From contig JAETXT010000001.1 of the NCBI GenBank assembly GCA_019188255.1, positions 8,556,001 through 8,620,000 on the forward strand: DNA of 64,000 nt, written 5' to 3'. The stretch comes from Verticillium longisporum (taxonomy: Eukaryota; Ascomycota; Sordariomycetes; Glomerellales; Plectosphaerellaceae). Within the stretch, counting starts at the first letter, position 1. The number at the start of each line of letters is the position of its first letter. Shown here one piece after another: positions 22,633 through 35,200 of the stretch. The notes under the pieces were generated by a model. The model made no database searches. It worked only from the letters and a program-made list of their open reading frames with translations, and was not told the DNA's origin. The position numbers and the translations under genes were made by a program.

Positions 22633-23074
22633 ACGTTTCCTTTTTGCTGTAGCATCTAGGATTTGTATTGATCATCGTGAGATTGCGTGGCGCGGGTTGC
22701 GCTGGGATGCTGGTTTTTGCGCGATCCACTCTCGGCGGATGGGATTTTGATTATGGAGCTTCAGGTCTGGAGCGTTAGGTTAGGTCTGAGATGCTCAGGG
22801 GTATGACCAGCTGGTTGGGGACATGTATATCAGTAAAGGGGCACACTTCTGTACTTGATGATTAATGAATTAACTGTCTAGATTTATGCTTTTTGATAAT
22901 GATGCTGTTTCATAACAATGTTTATTCAGAGACTGGCCTTCGGATTACCTATTAGTTCCTGTCATACCAGTGACCTCGACTACTTCAGCCTAACAGAAGA
23001 ACAACTGCTTCAGTCCGAAAGAAAAAGACCCAAAAGTCCAAACTCCTTGTACGGCCCGTTGTACCCCTCCCTTT
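22633..23074. other. Gap between tRNA and PKS stop
   Basis: 442 bases with no gene. It should hold the PKS 3' UTR on the minus strand, and a T-rich stretch follows the tRNA within about 20 bases (TTTCCTTTTT near 22637), suitable for RNA polymerase III termination. Confidence 0.5.
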
Positions 23075-26000
23075 CTATGCAGCAGCAACCTTGTAGCTCA
23101 GTTCAATCCGAGACTTGTTCAGAATCATCAAGGACAAGCTCGTCAACGTGGCGCTCGTCAGAAGCTCCAGCACCTGCAGATGAGCAAGCAGCTCCTTACT
23201 GATCCAGTTGCGCAGCTCAATGGCGTTCAACGAGTCAAGACCATACGCCGTCAGCGTGGACGCCGGGTCGAGATCGCCGGGCTGAACCATGAGAATCGCC
23301 GACAGCTTCTCAATGAGGCCCTTGACAATGGCCTCCGAGGCCTGGTCCTCACAGCCAGCCCGGGAGACGACCTGGTGGATGGATGCCGCCTGGCCGGCGC
23401 CCTGGCTGCTCGTGCCAGCGGCCGCCAGCAGGTCGGCGAACCTGGCGTCGGAAGCCGGGTACGGCGGCCGGGCGCTGTCGTCAATGTGCAGGCCCGTCAG
23501 GACGAGGCCGTCGCACGACGCCGAGGCGGTGCCGCTGACGGCCGCCGTCAGCAGGGCGAGGAGCTCGGCCTCGTTGGCCGTGCTGCCCTTGAGGTTCTTG
23601 AGCACCAGCTCGCGGCGCGCCTCGTTCTCGGCGAGGTAGCCGACGTTGTCCATGGCCGGCAGCGCAATGGCCGTGCCGGCGAGGCCCTGCTGGCGTCGGT
23701 GCTGCACGAGGCCCTCGAGGAACGTGTTGGCCGCCGCATACGCGGCCTGGCCCTTGTTGCCGACGACGCCGGCGACGGACGACAGGGCGATGAAGAAGTC
23801 GAGCTTGGTGTCGAGGAGCGCCTTGTGGATGTTCCAGCCGCCCGAGACCTTGGACCGCATGACGGCGTCGTAGTCTTCGAACGTGGTGTTCTCGAAGAGC
23901 ATGTCCTGCGCAGAGCGTGTTAGCCATATTTCTCAAATCATCAGACTCGGTCAGAAAAGGGGGCTCTTACTCGAAGCACCATGGTCGAATGGATGACGCC
24001 GCGGATGGGCGGCAGTGTCGCCAAGCAGTCTTGGACGAGAGAGTCCACGCTCGCAGGGTCGGTGATGTCGCAGGCCCGAACGTGAATCTTGCAGCCGAGC
24101 GACGCCAGTTCTTGCGTGAGATCGTCCGTCTTGGCGTTGCTCCCGCTGCGGGAAACCAAGACGACGTGGCCCGCATCATTCTGCGCCATCCACTTGGCCA
24201 TGGAACGACCGAGGCCGCCTGTGCCGCCAAAGATGAGGTACGAGGCATCCTTGGCGAACTGCTTCTGTTTCGTAGCGCGGTGCGTGGCCTTGACCTGCTC
24301 GTGGGCGCCTTGGGCAATGATCAGCTTGCCCGTCGTCTTGCCACCCTGAAGCAGCCTAAGGGCCTTTTCGACATCGGAGATGCCCATGACCGTGATGGGG
24401 TACATGGTATGCAGCGCCTCGCGGCCCATGGCCTCCATGACGGCATTCATGACCCGGCCCATAATCTTAGGCCGCTCCCCGGCGAGCACGGTCAGGTCAA
24501 CCGAGCTGAACAGGGCGTTGTTCTCGAAACGGCGCATCTCGAGACGCGTGTTGGACGTGATGTCACGCTTGCCAATCTCGATGAACCGGCCAAAGTGGGC
24601 AATGCAATCCCACGTCTCGCGCAGGAGCTCGCCGGCCAGGGAGTTGATGACCACATCGACACCCTCGCCCTGCGTGTCCCTGCGGATCAGACGGGCGAAG
24701 CCAGCGCTGCGGCTGTAGTAGATGCGGTCCTGGGGAATCCCGTACTTGTCCATGATAAGCTGCTTCTTGTCGACGCTGCCCACGGTAGCAAAGATCTCGG
24801 CACCAACCATCTTGGCGATCTGGATCGCCGCCTGGCCGACACCGCCCGCGGCGGCGTGGATGAGGATACGCTCGCCCTCGGCCAGGCGCGCAATGTCCAT
24901 GAGACCGTACCATGCGGTGCAGTAGGCGACGGGAATCGAGGCACCGACCTCCATGGTCATGTTGTCCGGCATCTTGGCCGCGCTCGTGAAGTGGCAGCGC
25001 GCAAAGGTGCGGTAGGCGCCCCTCGGCATGGCGCAGACCCTGTCGCCGACCTTGAGGGCCGTGACGTTGGATCCGACGCGCGCGATCCTGCCACTGCACT
25101 CCACGCCGATGTAGGGACTGGCAAGCTGACCCATGGAGATGACGACATCCTTGAAGTTCATGCCCGTGGCCTCGACGGCAATCTCGACGTCGTCGGCGCT
25201 GAGAGGCTCGTCATCATCGTCTTTGAAATACAGCGTGTCCAGGGCTCCGGCACGTCCAATGTCGAGCTTGAGACGCCTCGCGGGCTGGGCAAAGTCTTGG
25301 AGGTAGGGAGCCGACACGTTGGTCTCGCGCTGGACGAAGAGGTTCATGCTTGCGTCCTCGACAATGCGCGGCACGGCGAGCGCGCCATCGACCTCGGCGA
25401 ATTCCATCTCGGGCGTGGCCGAGTTGTCACCGCCAACAAGCCTCTCGAGAGCCTGCGCAATGAGTTCCGCTTGCGATGCCACGTCGAGGCGAGACTCGGG
25501 ATCCAGGTCCAGAAGCGACGCCGGCTTGCCAATCTCCGACCGGATCGTGCGCACGAAGCCCTGGGCCATGCTGCGATGGGGGTTCTGCGCGTTCTTGAGC
25601 GCGCCCGACACGACCCACAGGAAGCTCTCGCTCTCGAGCGCCATGCTCTGCACCTGCTTGAACGTCTCCGGTGTAGCGTCGGACAGCACGGAGCCGTCGA
25701 GGTCCTGGAGGTTGATGCAGACCTTGCCAGCTGCGCCGAGGTTGGCGAGAGGGCTGACCTCAGGGGCGCGGCCGGTCTGGGCCTCGACCCAAGCTGCCAC
25801 GGCGCTGATGAGAGGGTCGCTCTCGGGGCGCTGCGTGATGAGAACGACGGGCGCGTTGAGCGTGAGCTTCTGGGCCGGCTGCTGCGTGCTGCCGCTCGCG
25901 ACGGCAGCCGCCTCTTGGCTGGCGGCCCTCTCGGCCACGGGCTTCCACTCGACCTTGTAGCAGAGTGGTTTGGTCTCGAGGTCGCTGCTGCTGTCGTCCT

Positions 26001-29000
26001 TGATCGGGTTGACCTCGAAGCCCTTGACCATGATGGCGGGGATGGAGGCGTCGCTCGACTCCAAGGCATGGATGCAGCCCTCCATGGCCTTTGGGTTTCG
26101 CAAGTCGCTGTGGCCGTTGACGACGACTTGGTAGGGGGTGCCCGCCGTGGAGTTCATCAGCTTGTTGAGTCGCATCTCCTTGATGGCCGAGGGCATGTAC
26201 AGGCAGGGCATCTCGCCACGACCGGCTCCCAGGACGACAAAGATGTGCTGGAACAGGAGATCGATAAACGCCGCGTTGAAGATGGACGGCGCCTCGTACT
26301 TCTCGGGCATCGAGGCGCCAGTGTCGGGCACCACGACCTCTCCGAGTCCGTACCTGAAATCGTCACAAGCCTGCAGGCTCAGGATGTTTTGGAGGACGGG
26401 GCCGTAGCCGGCTCCGAGCTTGCGAAGCTCGTCGTAGAAGAGCTGCGTAGGGATCTTGCTCTGGCAAACCTGCCTGGCCTTCTCCACCGTGTCGGTGACC
26501 TCGTCGCGCAGCGAGGCGCTGATGGGGTTCGACTGCTCGCGCTTGGTGACCGAGATCAAACCGCGAGAGTGCTCAACCCAGCCCCTGGATTCATGGTAGG
26601 AGTGGATGCGGAACTCGTCCCACTTGTCCGAGTATGAGCGAGTGCCTTCGCTGAACCGCTTGATGCTCAGTAGAACTTCGTACTCCTCGCCGTCAGTCAA
26701 GAGGAAAGGTCGCATGACCTGCATCTCCCTGAGGCCGAACTCGTCGAATTCGACACCCCGGATGGAGGCCAGCTGAGCAGCTGCTTCAACCGCCATGCTG
26801 ATGAAGCCAGAGAACGGGAACGCCGTCAGGTCTTGCATCCTGTGGTCCCGCAGCCAGGGGATGTCGTCCGTTCGGATCATGTTCCTCCATGTCGGCTCCA
26901 TGTCGTTCGAGAGATTGGTCAGGGTGCCGAGGAGATCATGGCGCGCAAAGGGCTTGAGCCTGTGCTGGCGACTGACCCGGCTCTCCCTCCAGTACTTCTG
27001 TCCAGACCAAGGGTAGGGCATGAGATCGGAAACCAGCTTGGGCTTGGGGTCCTTCTCCGCGTTAACGGCCGCCATGTCCAGGGTAACGCCCTTCTCGAAA
27101 AGCTTGCCGGCCAGAGTCAGCGCGGAGAAGGTGGCGTCCTCGTTGCGCTTCAGCGAAGGGACGTAGAAGGCCTTGCTGGCCTTGTCCGAGCCGAGAGACT
27201 TGAGGATCTGCTTGACAGGTCCCTCAAGCGCAGAGTGCGGGCCGACCTCGACCACGATGTCGGGCTGATCCTCCAGGAAAAGCGCCTGCAAAGCAGTCGA
27301 GAAGAGCACGGGCTTTGTGAGGTTCTGAACCCAGTACTGCGCGTCCAGATCGGCACCACTGACAAGCCTCTTCCCGTGAAGGGAGGAGAAGAAGGCCACT
27401 CTGCCAGTGCTGCTGGCCTTGGTGTCCTGGATTGTCGACAGGTAGTGCTCAGCCACGTTCTCCATGTGGACAGAGTGATAGGCAACGTCAACCATGAGCT
27501 TGCGGTTGAATGTGCCCTTCTCTTCGAGACGGGCAGCAAGCTCGTCAATGGCCTGCGCGTCACCCGAAATGGTGACCGACGAAGGCGAGTTCTCGCATGC
27601 GATACCGCAGTGTCCACTCTGAATCTCCCGGATCATCTCACGGGCTGTCTGCGCGCTGCAGCCAGCGGCCAACATGGCACCGCGCAGGTCGCCGTGCTTG
27701 GCCTTCAGTCTCAGGACAGCCTGTCCTCGGTGAAAGGCAGCAGCAATGGCGTCCTTGAGGTTGATAGCGCCTGCAGCGTACGCAGCCGCGATCTCGCCAC
27801 TGGAGTGTCCGACGACTGAAGATGGCTGGACGCCCCACGACCTCATCAGGTTGGTGAAAGCCAGTTGAAGTACGGTGCAAGCCGGCTGGCTGATGTGAGC
27901 CTTGTTGATCTGCGAATGCTCCTTGTCCTTTGTCAACTCCTCGATCAGGGAGAAAGTGGCTCCGAGCTTCTTGAGCTCCTCGTCCGCTTCCTTCACTGTC
28001 GAGGCGAAGACGTCGTGAGACACCATGAGCTCTCGTCCCATGGCATGCCACTGCGCGCCCTGGCCGGTGAAGACAAAGGCGATCTTGGGGGTTCGCAGAG
28101 CCCTGATGGGCTGAGCCGCAGGGCTGTTCAGGGCACGGGTCAGATCGCTGGCCGAGGACCCAACCACGGCCGTGCGCCAGGAGAGCTGGGAGCGGCGGTG
28201 GGCAAGTGTGTATGCCAGGTCGCGGAGGAGCTCTCTGTCGAAAAGATCGGGATGCTTCTCGAGCCAGACGCCCACTATAGCCTTGAGACGGCCCACGGCG
28301 TCCTTGTCGTTGCCGGACAAGACGACGAGGCGAGGTCCAATGTTGGACTCGTTGTAGCCTCTGGCGAGCGTCGGAGGCGCCTTCTCGAGCACGCAGTGCG
28401 CGTTGGAGCCACCGAATCCAAAGTTGTTGACGCTGACGAAGCGCTTGCCCTTGGGCCATGGACGCAGAGACACGGGGACCTTCATGTTCCATTCAGCAAA
28501 GGGGATGCTCTCGTTTGCCTGGCGATAGTTGACGTTGGGCAGGATGAAACCCTTTTGAAGCATCAGGGACGCCTTGATGACTGCGACGAGGCCGCTTGCC
28601 GGCTCAAGATGTCCGACGTTCGACTTGACAGAGCCAATGTAGAGAGGATGGCGGGGCGTTCTGTCTTCGTTGAAGACCCGGTGGAGAACCGTAGCTTCGA
28701 TGGGATCTCCGACCTTGGTGCCGGTACCGTGTGCCTCAACAAAGCCGGTGTCCCTCGGGTTGATGCCGGCCTTGGCATAAACCTCACGGATCAACTGCTC
28801 TTGGGCATCGGCAGAAGGAGTTGTCATGCCTATCAGACACTGTCAATTCCATTCCCATGTTGCGTTGATAGGAGGTAGACTTACCGACTGTCTTGCCGTC
28901 TTGGTTGACGCCCGTGTTGACGACGACGGACCAAACCTTGTCGCCGTCTTTGAGAGCCTGGTCAAGAGGCTTCAGGATAACGCAGCCAGTGCCTTCACCA

Positions 29001-29847
29001 CGCGCGAATCCCGACTTGGCGCGGTGGTCAAAGGCAAACGTAGCTCCCTTTTCGGAGAGCAAGCTGGAGGACATGTCAGAGAGCTGTCGTTGCTCGTTTA
29101 ATGAGGCACCGACTTACCGGTTGGTCGACAGGGACACAACATTGGCCGGCTGGATGTTGAGGTGAGACGACGCAACAAGCGCTTGCTTGGTCTCGCCTGA
29201 GCGAATGCTCTGCACTGCCTGGTGCAGGGCATGCAAGCTTGAAGAACACGCCGTATCGATGGCAAAGCAAGGACCACGCAGGTCGAAGTAGTGGGAGATG
29301 CGGCCCGCCTGGACGCCTTGGTGGTTACCAGTGGCATCGGACATGGGCACGGTGTCGAGGTCTGCAAGAGACCCGAGGCCATAGTCCGGGGGGGACGCGC
29401 CAACAAACACGCCCATATTGGTCCCGGCAATGCTCTCCTTGGGGATACCCGCATGCTCTAGTGCTTCGTAGGTGCACTCAAGCAGCTGTCGCTGCTGAGG
29501 ATCTGTTGATCTCTGTCAGTCAAAGTGCAGTGAGGGCCAGCCACGAGGGGCTGTAAATGGTTCGAGGTACCCATGGCACTAGCTTCATTGTTGGTAATGT
29601 TGAAGAAAGGTGCATCGAACTTGGCGATGTCCTCTTTGAGAAAGTAGCCGCCTACGCTGTTAAAGCAGCCCCTCTTCTCGGGGTTCGGGTGCCAGTAAGC
29701 TTCCTTGTTGAAGCGATCCTTGGGGATTTCGCCCCAACCGCTGCGAGCTCTGCACATCAGCGTCCAGAAGTCATCGAGTGTCGAGACTTCGCCGGGCAGC
29801 CGGCACGACATGCCAATAATGGCCACGGGCATCAGGGTAGGCGCCAT
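23075..29847 (-). CDS. Highly reducing type I polyketide synthase (KS-AT-DH-ER-KR-ACP)
   Basis: Five exons (29847-29571, 29502-29118, 29063-28885, 28829-23971, 23905-23075), introns 68, 54, 55 and 65 nt, all in phase: 2,176 residues. KS: active-site Cys178 in DTACSSS, His314 in EAHGTGT, His354 in SNVGHLEPASG. AT: Ser623 in GHSSGE. DH: His943 and Asp1137 are kept, but the HxxxGxxxxP motif reads HRMQDLTAFP, Gly replaced by Asp. No C-methyltransferase motif lies between DH and ER; that space (about 1,240-1,460) looks like the structural pseudo-KR. ER: nucleotide loop AAAGGVGQAA near 1610. KR: GGTGGLG near 1815, Ser1943, Tyr1956. ACP: attachment Ser2125 in GLDSLNAIEL. There is no thioesterase, so release probably needs a separate enzyme. 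The product should be an unmethylated reduced chain, acting in the cytosol. Confidence 0.96.
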
Positions 29848-30597
29848 TGCGAAAATGATGGTAAGGTACTAAAAGTAACGACAGTGCGGTAAACGAGAAA
29901 GAAGGATGCAAAATCGAGTGAACTGATGAGATGCTTAGTCCAAGACCCAAGACTGTTGCCATGAGAAAACCGCCTTGCTAACTTATAGTTTTTGATCGGC
30001 ATACGATCCATTGAGTTCTGCATGGCCTTCTCAGCATGACAAATGTATAATGCCCATGCCCTGGATGCAATCGGCCAAGGCCAGGCACATTGCACGATAT
30101 CGGTCTTCCTCGCGGCCTTTAATCCGGAAGCAGAGTTGATTCACCGATCGACATCCTGCTTTCGCTTGACACACAACGCCTGAGCTGAATGGAAGGACCC
30201 GTCCCATATCTCGGCGTGATTTTCGGTTCGATGAAGAAGCTTGAACGATGAGTCCATATGAGACATTGTGTCAGAGCCTCATCACCCGAACCCCTGACAG
30301 CTGATGGAAACGTTCTTTCGAAGCCTTCTATGAGTGAGACAAGGCGCCCGGGCCAGGTAGCGCGCCTGACTACCGGCAGTTCAGTGAGACAACAGCACGG
30401 CAAGTCTTGTGCAGCTGAGACAGCCGTGTTCAGGAATAAGGCTACACCAAAAAAAGGTGGAAAGTGGGATGATGGAGGAGAAAATGCCACAACATGAGAT
30501 AGCATTTAAGGTCGCTGCTGCGCAACCAAAGCCATCACAAATCAGTCTGGCCCTTCAACCCGCATCCTAGTCACGATATCGTCGCCCGTTATCCAAG
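29848..30597. promoter_or_regulatory. Bidirectional promoter between HR-PKS and FSH1-type hydrolase
   Basis: 750 bases separate the divergent PKS and hydrolase starts. No gene is visible inside. Shared control is likely because HR-PKS and releasing hydrolase are normally co-expressed. I do not see an unambiguous palindromic Zn2Cys6 site. Confidence 0.5.
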
Positions 30598-31659
30598 ATG
30601 AAGTTCCTCTGCCTGCATGGTACCTTTGGAAGCGCAAAGGTACGGCCTCCCTCACTCCGCCTCTCCTTCGTCTCTTAGTACTAAGTGAAGTCTTCGGTAT
30701 AGAAATTCAAGATTCAACTGGCGCCTTTCGTTCAGAAGACTCAGGAGGACTCCGACCTCGAGTTCGAATGGATTTCGGGACTACACGAGGTCGACCCCCC
30801 GGCCGAGTTTGAACACTACTTTGGTGAGAAGCCTCTGTACAGGTTCATGCCGTTCAATGGCATCCGCGCGTACGACGACCTCTTCACCAAGTGGAGGCAG
30901 TGCCCTGACGGGGCATCGACTGAGGAGAACATGCGCCTGCTGTTTGGAAGCGAGGAGAACTTTCTGCACCAGAAGGCCTGCCTCCAGGAGACGATCGACG
31001 CAGTCCTCAAGGCCATTGACGACGACCCAGAGATCGATGTAAGTTCCAACGCCCCAAGACAGAAGCATGCTGTGAGTGGCCTGACTGACCGCTGGTACAC
31101 AGGGTATCCTTGGCTATTCGGAAGGAGCGACGATAGCCGCGACCGCGATTCTAGAAGAACGACGCAGGTGGGAGGAAGAAGGAATTCCAAGGAGGATCAA
31201 CGTAAGCCACCATTCCATGCCCTCTTCCCTGTCTGATACCTACCACGACATGTGGCTGATTCACACCCCACAACATAGTGCGCCATCTTCTTTGCTGGGT
31301 GCCCTGCCATCTCCCTCAAGGACGGCAGCATTTCGATGCTGTCTGATGCAGAGGCCGAAGATGCCATCGACATTCCAACTTGCCACGTCGTCGGCTGCAA
31401 CGACCCTTACATTGATGGGTCGATTACCTTGTACGACATGTGCAACGAGGACAAGGCTGAGCTTTTCGACCACGGCCAGGGTCACGTCATCCCGCGGGAC
31501 CCCAGGACCTTGGAAGAACTGTCTGTTTCTGTGTCCAGGATCGTTGGCATGGCCAATCCCAACAAGCGCAAGCCCTCGGTCACGGGCTCCGAGTCGGATG
31601 CTTCCCGAAGGTCATCTACCTGGTCTTCCGGGAACAGTTCTACCGTTGAGCTGGTATGA
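30598..31659 (+). CDS. FSH1/LovG-type serine hydrolase, probable trans-acting PKS release enzyme
   Basis: Four exons (30598-30639, 30703-31038, 31103-31201, 31279-31659) with introns of 63, 64 and 77 nt give 285 residues in phase. The start MKFLCLHGTFGSAK is the typical FSH1 first strand. The nucleophile is Ser132 in GYSEGAT. Candidate acid and base are the Asp in GCNDPYID and the His in GQGHVIP. A Ser-rich tail (about 255-285) follows. An alternative last intron (31654-31714) would change the ending to ELTAIYT with a stop at 31732. LovG-like members of this family hydrolyse thioester-bound polyketides from HR-PKSs without a thioesterase. The divergent position next to such a PKS supports that role here; the exact substrate is unknown. 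Confidence 0.9.
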
Positions 31660-31732
31660 AATCTCCTGGATCAAACCAATTAACCGTTTTTTCCTTCAAG
31701 CTGACAATTATCAGACGGCTATCTACACATGA

Positions 31733-32268
31733 GTGTAGTCGTCGACCATGAGTCTTTTTGGAGTTGAAACGGTGTAATAGCTTCTACCGCGGCTGGATAG
31801 AGTAGAAGTTGGATGGCGCCGGCTACTACTCCACCGCAATAGTTTGGGACAGTAAAACAATAATCATAATCATAGTTAATTCTTCCTTTTTAGAACCCGA
31901 TGTTTCACTTGCCTTCGCGTATCCCGTAGTTCAGGGTGACACTGCTACACCCTGCAAGTAAGCAATCAAGGAGTGTCCCGAAGAGACGATGGTGCTCAAC
32001 CGACGGAAAAGCTTCGAACGAGAAATCAATCAAAGGAAACAATTGAAAAAGCGCCATGATAAAATACCAACTAAAATTCTCATTACCATCGAGAGTAAAA
32101 TCTCCAGACTCCAATTGCCCGCCTTCCTGTTCCCCAGGTCGTACCACGCCTAGTCATGATCTGATATGTTATCCCCTACACTTCCTTCCTCACCTGCCTC
32201 GCTTTCCGACAAGACAAGGCTTCGGCAGCCTCTATGAGGCATCGAATTTCCATCATAAACCATCATAT
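31733..32268. other. Convergent 3' flanks of hydrolase and dehydrogenase-kinase fusion
   Basis: No coding signal seen. The segment is mildly AT-rich near 31840-31900 and should hold both polyadenylation regions. No aldolase-like continuation of the fusion gene follows its stop at 32269. Confidence 0.5.
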
Positions 32269-35200
32269 TCATGCAGCCCAAGACTCGACAATCTCAGCCA
32301 GAGTGCTTTCGCTCCCCACGTTGCCTGGGAACACCACGTACGGGACGCCTTGGTGTCGACTCGTTTCCTCGTCACAACGCCATAGTGGCACGCCGGGAGC
32401 TGCCTGGCCCATGATCCGCGCTCTTCGCATCCTCAAGCCTTTTGTCGCCGCATCCGAAGAGGTGATGCCGCCCTTGGCGATGACATAGCGCGGCCGCACT
32501 TGGATCTGCTCGAGAAGCCTGACCAGTGCCGCGGCAACCTTCGACCCGATCTCCAGCGAGCTGATGGCATCCGACGTCTTGACAAGCGTCCGGGATGTCA
32601 TGACAAGAGTATCTTTTCCGGCGGATATCTGGTCGTTGGCCTCTGCAGCCGCCTTGTCGACGATGGTGCGCTCCGACTCGGCAGACCTGATAAGGTCAGC
32701 AACTTCGAGCTCAACGACGGCGAGCTTGTCCTGGCGCCTCTCCCGCAAGACTATCAGCTGGGCTGTTGTCTTTGGAACGTATGATCCAGCCAGAATGAGA
32801 CCGCCAGCGTGGGAGGATGCAGACACGCTCGCCGTCGGCGGCTGGACGTCAGCCAAACTCATGGGCGGGATGCCCTTGATGCCGAGCCTCGACGATACAA
32901 ACGCCGCAGCTGTACGATACAGGTAGCGTCTACCCTCTTTCTCTGCGGCGAGCAACCCGGAAACGAAGACGTCCATGTCGGATTCGGCAGCAGCATTAAC
33001 AATGACAACTCCATCCGAACCGGCCGGTCGCGATAGAAGCTTCGCCTTGACGCCTTCTGGTCCGCCAACGCGAATGTCGTCGATGGTAATGGAGAGGAAA
33101 GATGACTCATTAAAGCGGGAGCCGCACTTCTCGAGGATGTACTGCCGCAAATTGGAGTTTTGGTACCCAAAGGTGGCGTCCTGGGCAAACGGCGTCTGGC
33201 TGGCAGGGACAAGCACATCGCCCTCCTTGACATAGTGGACGTCGTCTAGCGTGTAGCGTCCGCCCTGCAGGAAGAAAGGAGTCAGGACCCAGGCGTCGAA
33301 CTTTCCCATCGCCTGCTCGACGGCCTCGGGCTCTTCAGGTAGGTGGCCACGTAGGGTGGAGTCTCCGCGCAAGACGACGTCGAAGCGCTTGTTTGTCCTT
33401 TGCGCTGCCTCTTTGACGTTGTCGCAGATTTCGAGGATGAGGTTTCGAGCCTCAGGACCGGGAAGGGCGCGACTGTTGGTCAGGATGAAGAAGCCTCGGG
33501 ACTCCCTCTCGAACTGGCCTTCTAAGGTCTCGACGTCCCAAACCATCAGGACGTCAATGTCGTGGCAAGTTTGCGTCCCAGTCGGATCATCGTCCAAGAC
33601 AACTAGGATAGGTGCTTCGCCACCATCAACATACTTCTTTGTCGATTCGAGGACATCAAGCGGGAACTCCGCAGGCAGAGCCTCGAGCGTCTCCTTGGCG
33701 GGCAAGGGCTGGGCCGCTGCCTGCATGGCGTCACTGGCGGCGTGAGGTTCAGGCTTTCCCGCACTGCCCGAGACAGAGACACCGGCGCCCTCCCACCACC
33801 GAACGACGCCTGCATCAGCCTCCTTTGACCAACCCTTGGCCGCTCCTGCGAGATAGAGCGTATGGGCAGCCGATGACATGGGCGCAAAGTACGTCAATCG
33901 TTTCGTCTCATCAAGCACAATGCCGAGATCCTTGACGAAGATGGCGAGGGCAGAGTGCGGCGTCCAGTCGGCCTCGAGCATCTGCGGCACTCTGTTCTCA
34001 AACATCCAGCTCCACGCCGCCGCGTTTTCAGCAGCTCGAAGATCTGACGCGTATCGAGACCAAGTCGTGCGGCGAAGGCCATGGCTTCGGCGGCGGCAGC
34101 AATGTGTACACCAGCGAGGAGTTGGTTGATAAGCTTGACCGAGGAGGCGGCACCAACACCACCCTTGACCTGGCACAGATTGGTAGGAAGGCCAGTCATG
34201 GAGAGAAGGACGCCATTGGCCTTGGAGATGGTGGACTCCTCGCCGGAGCAGATGATGGTAAGGTTGCCGTTGGCGGCACGCACAACCCCTCCGCTGACGG
34301 GCGCATCGAGGAGGGTAATGCCGCGTCCCAGCCCGGTCAGACGTTTCTCGAGGGACCGAACGAAAGATGGGGGCACAGTCGAGCTGAGAATGACAATCGA
34401 GTCGTCGGGCAGGGCGGCGGCAGCGTCGCCAGATCCGAACAAGGCATCTGTAGCCTGCGTGGCATTCTGTACCATGAGAACCAGGACCTCAGCGCCCTTG
34501 GCAGCGTCGGCGGGCGAAGTCGCTGCGGATGCCTTGCCGCCGCCAGAAACAAACTTTTGCATCGCAGGCTCGTATACATCGTAACCGTGCACAGCAAAGC
34601 CGCCTCGCATCATGGAGCTCGCCATGCCCTGGCCCATGGCGCCAAGGCCGATCATGCCCACCTTGGAGATCTCCAGCGGTGTTGTGACGGGCGTCGGGTT
34701 CGCGAGCGCAGCTGCTGGTGCAGCAGAATCGCTGTCCTTATTCGCGACAGGCGAATTTGGCTGGAAGACGCGAACGAGGCCAGAGTCATCTTCGCGACCG
34801 TAACCCTGCGCAGAGCCCCAGATGTACAGTTGCTCAGCGGCTGAGGCGAGGGGCAGAGGAAACTGCAATGACCTTGCACTCGACACAACGATACCCTAGC
34901 AGCGCGTGATGAGAAGACTGACACAGGCAGGACAGGGGAGGCTACGACGCACCATGTCCTTGACGAAGATATCGAGAGCAGACCGAGGCGTCCAATCGGC
35001 ATCGAGCATGTGAGGGACGCGGTTCTCAAACGCCCAGGAGTTTCCGGCGGCGTTCTTGATAATCTCGAAGACTTCCCTGGTGTCGAGACCGGCCTTCTCC
35101 GCGAGGCCCATAGCCTCTGCGGCGGCGGCAATGTGGGTGCCGACGAGGCACTGGTTGACCATCTTGACCTTACTCGCGGCGCCCGGGCCACCAGAGATCT

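Noticed and set aside
23917..26637. 906-codon open frame on the plus strand inside the PKS gene
   Set aside because: It is antisense to the PKS exon and mirrors its codon pattern; its composition is rich in R, G, L, D, V as expected for a GC-rich shadow frame, with no domain.
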